64,000 nt of DNA from Emiliania huxleyi CCMP1516 (lineage: Eukaryota; Haptophyta; Isochrysidales; Noelaerhabdaceae): the NCBI RefSeq assembly GCF_000372725.1, contig NW_005200784.1:424338-488337 (forward strand). Reading direction: 5' to 3'. The notes under the pieces were generated by a model. It did no database searches. It was not told where the DNA came from and was given only the letters and a program-made list of their open reading frames with translations. This document shows, in pieces, positions 29,801 to 37,681 of this stretch. Made by a program: the position numbers and the translations under genes. Each line of letters begins with the position of its first letter. Position 1 is the stretch's first letter.

Positions 29801-30348
29801 GTCCTGCTCATGCATCCGCTCGTTTATCTCGGCAAAGGCCTCGGTGTAGGCGCGCTCAAAGTCAGCTGGCTCCTCCTGCATCGCCGCCTTCAAGCGCTCC
29901 TCGACGTTGTCGCGGACGAAGTGAGAGCACGCGTCGCCCTCTGCGCCATGCCCGTCAAACACGCCGGCAAAGAAGCGGGCGTCGTCGCCGCCAAAGGAGG
30001 GAAGAACCTTGATGGCGTCTTGGTTGCACTTGTACAGATCCTCGGGGTAGTAGCCGCGCTGGGACACGTGCGCGTACCTGCAGCCAAGGGGCTCTGCGGT
30101 GAGGGGGCTGGTTGCTGAGTCTGGCCGACATTGCCTCGGCGAGATGGAGAGCCAGCACAGAGGTGTGGTCGGCGCGCGCACCGAATCGTGATGCCGGTCT
30201 GGCCCAGGCGGTGTGTCTGAGACCGCTCGGAGCACTGAATCCGCGCCTGGACCTCCTCCTGGGTCAGAGGCTGATGGCTCTCAGGCTCTGACGCGGTGGC
30301 GCTCGGCGCGGGGGTCCTCTTCCCGCCACTAGAGGCGCCGCAGCCCAT
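26813..30348 (-). CDS. PP2C phosphatase - tandem cNMP-binding - degenerate protein kinase fusion (plant PKG/PP2C type)
   Basis: Exons 30348-30182, 30077-29585, 29453-27380 and 27297-26813 (1073 codons, in frame); all three introns are GT-AG. The start MGCGASSGGKR fits N-myristoylation plus palmitoylation. PP2C: YAHVSQRGYYPEDLYKCNQD, FAGVFDGHGAEGD (~93-103), GDSRAI, FTRSIGDSFAE (~260-270), ASDGVWEFL and RTDDITVFIAF, with the metal-binding aspartates present. Two cNMP domains follow (~415-660), each with a phosphate-binding cassette: CFGELALMHNKPRSATV and YFGERALIEKAPRAANV. The kinase fold (~690-1050) reads YRNLSPDALALD where HRDLKPEN is expected and LMDLRYA where DFG is expected, so the catalytic Asp and DFG are altered. 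APEQL and VDLWALGILLFVLLTG are intact. The same architecture and ~1,090-residue length occur in land plants, where it is described as a cGMP-regulated kinase/phosphatase. PP2C activity is likely; kinase activity is doubtful. Confidence 0.92.
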
Positions 30349-30769
30349 GGTCCCCGCCACCGGCAGTCGAAGGCCAGAGCTACGAGCGGGACTGCACGCG
30401 TTGGTTGTCGCTGGCGGCGCGGTCGCTCAGTCAGTCAGCGATCGCAGCAAAGCGAAACTGCTCAGTAGCCGAGAGTGATACAAGTTTTGATTGGTCAGTA
30501 AAATGGCGTGTCTCTATACAAATTTTACATCCTTAACCGGGTACAACTCGTTATTAGCAGGGTAGGGCTAGGGGTAGTCCGGCGCGGCTGGGGCTCGAAA
30601 CAACCCGCATGTCGCATATTTTTGTCCTTTCGCGTTTCGGGACGCGAGGACGGAGGAGGTGCAGCTGCAGGTCCAGGTGGAGCGTGGAGCCGGCAATGCC
30701 AATGGCGTGAGGAGCTCTGGAAGTGTATACAACGGCGCTGGGGATGCGAATTTCAAAGCCGATATAGCA

Positions 30770-30833
<64 letters not shown>

Positions 30834-30977
30834 GTCTCTCTGTCTCTCTCAACTCTCCGCGCTCGAGACTCTCGCACACCTCGCGCGTACACACAATGAG
30901 AGTTGTCTCGCAGGGGCGGCCGAGACGGCGGTTGGCCAGCAAGCGCCTGGTGCCGTCAGCCAGCGCCTCCCGTTCCC
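30349..30977. other. Intergenic with a (CT)n microsatellite
   Basis: Between the start of the PP2C/kinase gene and the 3' end of the PPEF-like gene. The only structured feature is the dinucleotide tract listed separately. No gene is supported. Confidence 0.55.
30772..30850 (+). repeat. (CT)n microsatellite, ~39 units
   Basis: Pure CTCTCT run with a few TGTCTC variants at its right end. Homopurine-homopyrimidine, so capable of triplex formation. It lies ~130 bases past the stop codon of the PPEF-like gene. Confidence 0.97.
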
Positions 30978-33390
30978 TCAACCATCACTCATTAGGTCAT
31001 CACGGCTCGACACCATCGTCGAGGAGGAGGAGCGGCGCGGCGGCGAGATGCTTCGCCCGTCGCCGGCCTCCTCCGCCCCCCCGTCCTCCTCCTCCATCGG
31101 CGCGGAGGAGGAATCACCCGCTTCGCCCGCCGAACCGCCCCGCGGCGTCTCCGGCGACGGCTGCGCCGCGAGCAGAATCTCGTCCGTCGACAGCCGCGAG
31201 AGGAAGCCGCTCAGCGAGGTGCTGCCCGCCCCCGGGCAGCCGGCCACCAGCACGCACAGCTGCGCCGCCACGCTCCGGATGGCGACGCTCCCCTCCCGCG
31301 AGCCCCGCCCCGCCGCCATCCCCATCGCGGCCAGCACCTCCTCCGGCTTGGCGCACAGCGCCGCCGCCGCGCCAAACTGCGAATGCAACGCCTTGCACGC
31401 AGCGGCGAACTGGCGCGACGAGACGGCGCCGCTCCGCTTGGCGTCGAGGTTGGCGAGAAGCAGTACGAGGTAGTCCCGGTACGGCAGCAGCGGCGCCAGC
31501 TGCGGCACCGCCAGCCGGAAGCGGCCGAGGAAAGCCTGGTAGCGGACCGTCGGCGACCCACCCCAGTCCCGCCCGAGCAAGAAGCAGCGCATCGGCGGGA
31601 GCAGCATCGGCGGCGTGCGCAACACGCGCCGCGTCTCCTCCTCCCACACATCGACGGGCAGCTCGCCCGTCGCCCCCCGGTCGGCCGCCTATTCACGGCA
31701 GAGCACGACGCTCAAGACGGTGCAGCAAGGATGCCCCCCCCCCTTTAAGGGTGGCAGTCGGCCGCCTGGTACGCAGCCAGCAGCTCATCGCGCTGAGCGA
31801 GGACGGCGGACGCGACGAGCTGGTGGCGCCGCTGCGACACGCGCAGCCGCGGCAGCTCCTCCGCGTCGAAGGACACGAACCGCAACCCTCCGAACGGGTG
31901 CTCCGCCGTCGCTCCCTCCTCCTCGGCGGCGGGGCTGGCCGCCGGCGCGGCGGCGCCCGGCGCGGCGTCGAGCGGCAGCGGACTCAAGGCGGGGTCGGAG
32001 AGGCGCGAGCCGGTCGCGCCGAGCAGTGCGTACGCGCCCTTGTTGAGCGTCTTGCCCGCGTAGTTTGAGGCGGAGAAGACGGTCGCGAGGTGCCTCCCTG
32101 GCCCGTACGGCCAGTGGAAGCCTTCCGGCACCTTCGGGCGGGCGGAGGTGGCGGAGGTGGCGGAGGTGGCGGAGGTGGCGGAGGTGGCGGAGGTGGCGGA
32201 GGTGGGGTGGCGCATGTGCGTGATGCCAATGCAGGGGGGGGGGGGGGGAATCTTCTCCTGCGCGCACACACCAGGCTCACATGCACGGGCGGGCTGGTCC
32301 CCTCGCTAGGGACTCGCTACCGCGGCTCCCGCGGCGCCTCTGCTGCGTAGGACGTGCAGCAAATCTCCGAACTGGCCGTGCAGGTCGCCGACGACGGTGA
32401 CGGCGCAACCGGTCGGCACGTCGTGGCGTAGGACGTTTGGGAGCTGGGGCCGGGAGGGGCGGGAGGGAGGTGGGTGGGGGTGGGGGGAGGCGGTGAGATG
32501 GGCACGTGCGCGGCACTGCTGCTTGCGGCGGCATCGAGGAGAGGGGAAGCGAGGCGGAGGGGAGAGACGCGAGAGGAAAGCTGCTGCTGCTGCGGCTGCG
32601 GCGGCTGCTGCTGCGGCTGCGGCAAAGGCAGCGGCAGCGGCAGCGGCAGCGGCTGCGGCTGCGGCGGCTGCTGCTGCGGCGGTGGCGGCGGCTGCTGCTG
32701 CTAATGGCGCGGAGCCGCAGAGAGGCGTCTCCTTCTCCGCGCCTGCGCCAGCGACGCCTTTGCCGCATGCAGCAGCCCCGCGACGTACTGCAGCGGCGGC
32801 AGCGCGCCGGCGCTCAGGTCCGCGACGAGGTCGAGGACGGACGCCTGCCGGCGGGAGGGCGGGCGGCGGGCGGTGGATGCGTCGCGGCGGGAGAGTGGTC
32901 GGCAGGCGGGTCGAGAGCGGCGGGGTGAGGCGGCCAAGGCGCGGGCGGCGGCGGCGGCTGGCGGCGCGAGGAAGGGATGCGGCGCCTCTGTCAGTGGCAG
33001 CTGAAGCACACGCTGCGTGTAGCGCGGCGGCCAGCCGTGCGGCCACACCGCGCCCGGCGGCGTGTCGCGGTGCTCAACCAGCCGCCGCTCGAGCGACAGT
33101 GCGCCCTGCGCCACGAGCCCCTGCAGCAGTTCCGAGAGCGCTGAGACGGCGGCTTCCTCGGCGCGATCCTGGCCGGCCGACCAGAAGCGCCCCGCCACCG
33201 AGATTTGCTTGCGCACGGCCTTCCAACGGGAAGCCGTCTCTGGCGGCGCGGGTGGTGGCAGGTTGCTCCACATTGGCGTTGGCGGTGGAGTGTCGTCGTC
33301 GTCAAACGACTGCTCGTTGGCAGTGTAGAAGGGATATACCGTGCCACCCTCGCCCCGATAGGAATCCAGCTCGCCTGGCTGCCCACGCAT
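30978..33390 (-). CDS. PPEF/RdgC-like serine/threonine phosphatase lacking the central catalytic core
   Basis: Exons 33390-32986, 32844-32743, 32443-32321, 32131-31766 and 31688-30978 (569 codons, all joins in frame). Introns 1, 2 and 4 are GC-AG and intron 3 is GT-AG. The first exon has ASRWKAVRKQISVAGRFW, then WPPRYTQRVLQLPLTEA, as in the pre-catalytic part of EF-hand phosphatases. Exons 2-3 give YVAGLLHAAKASLAQLPNVL and TVVGDLHGQFGDLLHVLRS, the first metal motif (GDxHG). Exon 4 resumes at GRHLATVFSASNYAGKTLNK, the C-terminal FSAPNY block (here FSASNY). The ~180-200 residues between, holding GDxVDRG, GNHE and the two later histidines, are absent, and only ~190 bases of intron separate exons 3 and 4. 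A C-terminal region (YRDYLVLLLANLDAKRSGAV) resembles degenerate EF-hands. It is a pseudophosphatase, a decayed gene, or an assembly deletion at the adjacent tandem repeat. The 5' end is uncertain. Confidence 0.75.
32143..32206 (+). repeat. 9-bp tandem repeat GGAGGTGGC, ~7 units, followed by a G16 run
   Basis: Perfect units of GGAGGTGGC in intron 3 of the PPEF-like gene, with a homopolymeric G run at ~32235-32248. The repeat lies exactly where the catalytic core of the phosphatase should be encoded, which makes slippage or assembly collapse a live explanation. Confidence 0.95.
32580..32701 (+). repeat. GGC/TGC-rich trinucleotide tract in intron 2 of the PPEF-like gene
   Basis: Interrupted CTGCTG, CGGCTG and GGCAGC triplets run for ~120 bases. 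They lie wholly inside the 299-base intron 32444-32742 and are open in several frames, which creates misleading poly-Ala/Arg ORFs. Confidence 0.85.
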
Positions 33391-34303
33391 GGCCTTGCGT
33401 ATGGTATGTCGGTCCGCCCCGAGAGAGAATTCGAGCGCCGCAGTACCCTGAAGAGAATTTGGCACAAGCTCGCGGAACGTGCGCGGGCCGTCCCCTTGCC
33501 CGGCCTTCCATGCAGGGCGGTGGTCGTGCCATCGGCGCTTCGTACACACACCCACCCCGCCGCAACCGTCGCCGGCGCGCGACACGTTCCCGTCGGCCGG
33601 AAGAAAGACTGCCCTCGTCGAGTGTGTGTGTGCTGCAAACTCAGGGACAGTGCCGACGGGACGCGGCTCGAGGGGCGACTCCCGCGAAGGCACGGCTGGC
33701 AACCGTGGCGCGGGGAGGCTCGTCTTCGAAAAGTCGGGTATGGCTCCGCCCGCAACTCTCCTCGCTGACACGCGCGCCCCGTCGACCTTACGACGGGCGC
33801 GCTGCGGTCGCACGCCTCCCAAGTCATATGCCACGACGTTGCGGCCTAGATTTAGCACACGCGCTTCTGCTCGCATACACTCACACAATGAACTGACACC
33901 ACCCATGAGTGCGAGTTAGGGCTAGCAGTTGGTCGCTAGCGGCTGTGAGGGAGCGTCCATAGACGCCTCACAAGACCCCACACACGGTCTTGTCCGTGCC
34001 TTGCGGCCGGCGAGATTGCTAGAGGCGGAGCGGTCTGCTCTAGCCTCGCACGTTACTCCCTGTCGTCTGTTGTGTTGTTGTGCTCTTGTTTGTGCCCTTT
34101 TGGCACCGTGTGTGCTGGGGGAGGCGACAGGGAGGACGACTGTGGGTGAAATTCTGAAAAACGTGCAGCACTTCTAGCCGACATCGACAAAAGTCACTCT
34201 CTAGCCCCGCGGCGAGCGGCCCCGCCGGAGGCGAAGAAAATTTTGCCATCTAGGCGCTATCTAACACACATTTTTGCACAAATCGACACCTCCAACGACA
34301 AGT
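33391..34303. other. Intergenic / possible 5' region of the PPEF-like gene
   Basis: The minus frame stays open to 33906 but its translation (SLCECMRAEARVLNLGRNVV and onwards) has no recognisable domain. It may be 5' UTR, a first exon or chance. 33907-34303 shows no ORF or repeat I can support. Confidence 0.4.
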
Positions 34304-35440
34304 TCAATAAGACTGGTCTTCACTGCAGCACGCCTCGAGCGAGTAATGCGTCTGTAGGCCAATATAATAGAGCTTCTCGCGCGCGCTCCTCAGCTGGCGG
34401 TCCGAAGGGCCGCCCGGGCCGGGCGAGAAGCGCAAGCCCGCCAGCCGCACCATGTGATTCACCCACGATGATGAGCGTCTCGGCCTCGAGCAGCGAAGCT
34501 TGCCCTCGCACTCGCGTTGCTCGAGCCTGAGCCACTGCGCCTTGACCACGAGATAGCCCGCGGGGATGGTGTCGGTGTTGACGACCGTGTCCTCGGCCAG
34601 CGTGTACGCCTTCCCCTTGAGCACCGCCAGCCAGTAGAGCCCCTCGAGCGACTGCTCGCGCCGATCTGCGCGGACAGCGGACAGCTGCTTCGCCTTGAGC
34701 GACGCGGCCCACACCTCCAGCGACTCCATCTGCCGCAGCTCGGCCGTCTCGCCTGCGGCACGCGGCGCCTTCTGCTTCTTGACCCTGCCAAAGACGGCGA
34801 CCATCTCGCAGTCCCCCCAAAGAAGAGCGATGCACGGCGGGCACGCGCATGGAATACCGCGCCTGTGACAGGGAGCCGGTGCGGGGGTTAGGAGGGGCGC
34901 GTGACGTGCGGCAACACACGGCACACTACACGGCACGGCACGATGAGCATAACACGGCTCAATACTAGCGTACGTGGTCAGGAGACCATCCTTCCGCGCG
35001 GCGGCCGCATCCTTGCAATCCCCCGCGAACATGTGGACGTCGTGTGAGCCGTTGAAGCCATCAGCCTTGGGGACGGCAAGGGCGGTGAACTTGGAGTGCT
35101 GAAAGAAGCCGTAGAAGATGCGCTCGATCGCCCACCAGCCCTCCTTGAACGACTTCGCGACAGCCGGGGTCGCTCGTGCCTTGGCGAGATAGAGGACGAC
35201 GTTGCGAGAGCCGCGGAGAATATGAAATTGCCCGACCGGATCGCCTCAGTGATCGCGTTCGACGGCAGGTTGCTCAGCGCATCGCAGATGTTTTTGCCGT
35301 GCATGGACTCGAGCGTCCAGTGCACGCGCAAGATGCCGAATTTGGTGAGCCACTCGGCAGTCTGATGGTAGTTGTCTTTCCCATCGAACTGCGCGGCACA
35401 CTGATCCCGGTCAGGGAGAGCTTCCGCTGGTAGTCGGGAA
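34304..35440 (-). pseudogene. Frame-disrupted gene of a dispersed 'HGKxxCD' protein family
   Basis: The minus strand reads DRDQCAAQFDGKDNYHQTAE, WLTKFGILRVHWTLESMHGK and NICDALSNLPSNAITEAIRS in one frame to ~35222. It then continues in another with RNVVLYLAKARATPAVAKSF, KEGWWAIERIFYGFFQHSKF and DVHMFAGDCKDAAAARKDGL, and ends in the frame 34304-34830 (WGDCEMVAVFGRVKKQKAPR ... SLEGLYWLAVLKGKAYTLAE). The break near 35210-35225 fits no intron, so one indel separates the halves. The joint pattern (Gln/Tyr-rich lead, HGKN-xCD, WW-x-I/V, Y-G-F/Y, H-MF-G) is one I associate with multicopy genes in algae and oomycetes, probably element-borne. I cannot name the enzyme. Confidence 0.5.
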
Positions 35441-35454
35441 AGTCGGTTACGGGG

Positions 35455-35537
35455 AGGGCTACTACGAGGTCTCTGCGCGGGATGTGCTGGGGCCCTGCGC
35501 CCCAGTCGATTGCCGCATAGTTCGTCGTAGTAGCCCT
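35455..35537. other. Perfect 13-bp hairpin
   Basis: AGGGCTACTACGA (35455-35467) and TCGTAGTAGCCCT (35525-35537) are perfect reverse complements with a 57-base loop. They sit at the upstream edge of the broken HGKxxCD gene and may mark an insertion or recombination joint. Confidence 0.6.
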
Positions 35538-36158
35538 ATCATAAACCTCATATTCACACCTTGCACTTTGAAAAAAGAAATGTCCTGCTTTTGTCGAAGA
35601 TCCGGAGAGTTTATCGGAGCATCACCCGTGACTGGCCCTGAGTTATGTGTACGCCAACTCAGGGTGTGTGGCAGCCAACTGGCTGTGTGTCTTGTGAGCC
35701 TGTTTGTGTCTGTGTGTCGCTCGTGCGTGTCGTCATCATCTGTCTCGCGTCCCACCCATACCGCGTTGGTGTCCAGTCCGAGCCTGGCTGTTCTTCACCT
35801 TCCTACCTAACCTAACCTAACACCAACTCGCTCGCACGACACCGGGCACGGGACTGGCGCGCAAAGAAGAGAACACACAACACACTCTCTGACGTTGCGG
35901 GGCGGGGTGCGCACTGTGCCTCTGTGTTCGTGCGTCGCCCATATCTCCTGGAGGTGGAGATGCCTGCTCTATTTATTTGTCTTATCTCTCACGTTACAAG
36001 GGACACTCTGCAACGTGAGGAGTTCAGGGCTGGGCCCGAGCCCCTAGGGCGACAAGACATGCGCAGAGGGAATGGGGCAACACTCATCAGAGAGAGAGAT
36101 TTTTAGCAATACCAAACAACTCTAACACTCACACGTCATTTGGGGCCTGGAGCCCTGT
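35538..36158. other. Intergenic, AT-richer, no gene
   Basis: Notable only for ACCTAACCTAACCTAAC at ~35806-35822, a stem CTCACGTT/AACGTGAG at ~35989-36020 and a GAGAGAGATTTTT run near 36090. No supported gene. Confidence 0.45.
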
Positions 36159-37335
36159 TCACGCGCGCGCGAGACGTGCAGACAGGGTTGCCAGGTGAGA
36201 GCGAATGGCGCGGTTCACGCCTCGCACAACAGAGAGAGAGATGCGCTCTGCATGGTGGGACATAAAAGAGAGCGAGTACTTGGGCGAGTAGGCCGTGCGG
36301 TCGACGCTGCCGCGCGCGACTTTGCGCGCGAGGCGGCGCAGCTTGAGAACGGCGGTGGGCGAGAAGCCGCCGCCGAACGTCTCGTGGAGCAGCAGGTTGA
36401 AGTTGTTGCGCTTGACAAAGATCGCGTCGAGGTAGAAACCGCGATGCGCCTTGACGTAGCCGTGGCCGTTCTTGTGGTCGAAGGGTTGGCCGGGCTGCCC
36501 GCGCGCCTTGCAGCCCATGTTTAGGCGGCGGGCCTTCTCCTCGGTGTTGCCGAAGGCGTAGGAGTGGCCAACGGAGGCGGGCGTGCCGCCGCTCGAGGCG
36601 TTGCCAACGCCCGTCGAGGAGGTCTTGAGGAGGGGCGTCCAGAGCTTGACTTCATTCACCTCATCGCATCCTCCCGGGCCAGCGTGGGGTTCCGCGAGGT
36701 CGACCTTGTACCCCTCGTTGTACTGCCGGGTGAGCTATGGTTTCTCCTTGTCACCGTGCACGACCGGCGCGTTGGCCGGGGCGCGCATCGCGTCCGCCCA
36801 GGCGGCGAGGACGCCGTCGTGGGGCCGCCGGTGGTGGGCCTTGTTGTAAAGGTAGTCGCCGAAGAAATCGACTGGCATGCCCCGCTCGAGCGCGACCCGA
36901 AGGGTGGGAAGCGCCACGGAGAGCCAAAGGCCGAGCTTCCGCTGGAGCTCGTCCTGGAGGGCGTCGGAGGAGAGGGCGGTGGCGTACGTGCCGTCGACAC
37001 GGACATCGAGGGCTTTGCCGGCGAAAGGCGTTGAGGCGGAGACGAAGCGCGAGGCTTCGCGGTTGTTGACGGCGCTGTCTCCGAGGGACGGGTTGTTCTT
37101 GACGTGCACGTCCCGCGCCTTGACGAGCTCCTGGTGCGCGTACCAGTCCTTGTGATTCTTGATGGCAGCGAGCGCCCGCGGCCGCGGGTACATGGATTTG
37201 CAAGTGCCATTGAGAATCGCGTCGGTAGCTGGAAGGGACTCGGGCTCGGGGAGCGGGACGCTCTTGGGGTAGAACTCAGTCAGGTAGCCGCCGCGGACGG
37301 TGTGGTACTTGTTTTTGTCGCGGGCGTGTTTGTCT
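36159..37335 (-). pseudogene. Unknown repeat-family protein with a single in-frame TAG
   Basis: From ~37332 the minus strand is open as KYHTVRGGYLTEFYPKSVPL, PATDAILNGTCKSMYPRPRA, DWYAHQELVKARDVHVKNNP, FAGKALDVRVDGTYATALSS and VDFFGDYLYNKAHHRRPHD. It meets TAG at 36737-36735, then continues in the same frame for 191 codons (VNEVKLWTPLLKTSSTGVGN, YVKAHRGFYLDAIFVKRNNF, LSFMSHHAERISLS) to 36159. Nothing else disturbs the frame, so this is either one nonsense mutation or a readthrough/recoded codon. A TGA precedes 37332, so a 5' exon or start is missing. The C-terminus matches the fragment at 2083-2280. I do not recognise a domain. Together these suggest a dispersed, decaying element protein. Confidence 0.6.
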
Positions 37336-37681
37336 CATCAGAGTAGATGGTGACGCCTTTGGTTGATCAGTTGGGATAGTGCTGGCATTGCCGCTGCCTC
37401 CTCCTTCTTCTTCTCCTCCTCCACTGCAGCCTGCCAACCGAGGGGAGGTGCAACTGTGAACTGAGGTGCCACCGAAATTCGATCGAACCAAACGGCGCGC
37501 ACCGAGGGGCAGGTGCACAGTGTGTCAAAACGGAGCTCGGCTAGGGTTGCGCAATAAAAACGGGCACTTCTCTGGAAGAGTAAAGAAAGAAATCGAAGAA
37601 CTAAAAGAAATTTGCCGCGGCTGGCAAGGCCTGGCTGGGGTGCGAGTTGCTTGACCATCCACTTGGCAGGGTTCGGTCATC
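37336..37681. other. Intergenic, upstream of the RBR ligase gene
   Basis: Contains AATAAAAACGGGCACTTCTC at ~37551, loosely repeated at ~43748 (AATAAAAACGGACACCTCTC). It presumably includes the promoter of the Ariadne-type gene, but no TATA box or other element is convincing. Confidence 0.4.

Noticed and set aside
32397-33896. 499-codon plus-strand ORF over the PPEF-like gene
   Set aside because: Antisense shadow of a phosphatase gene; long poly-Ala and Arg runs come from an intronic trinucleotide repeat.
35806-35822. CCTAACCTAACCTAAC, telomere-like
   Set aside because: Only about three 5-base units, internal to the window and not TTAGGG-type; chance or a remnant at most.
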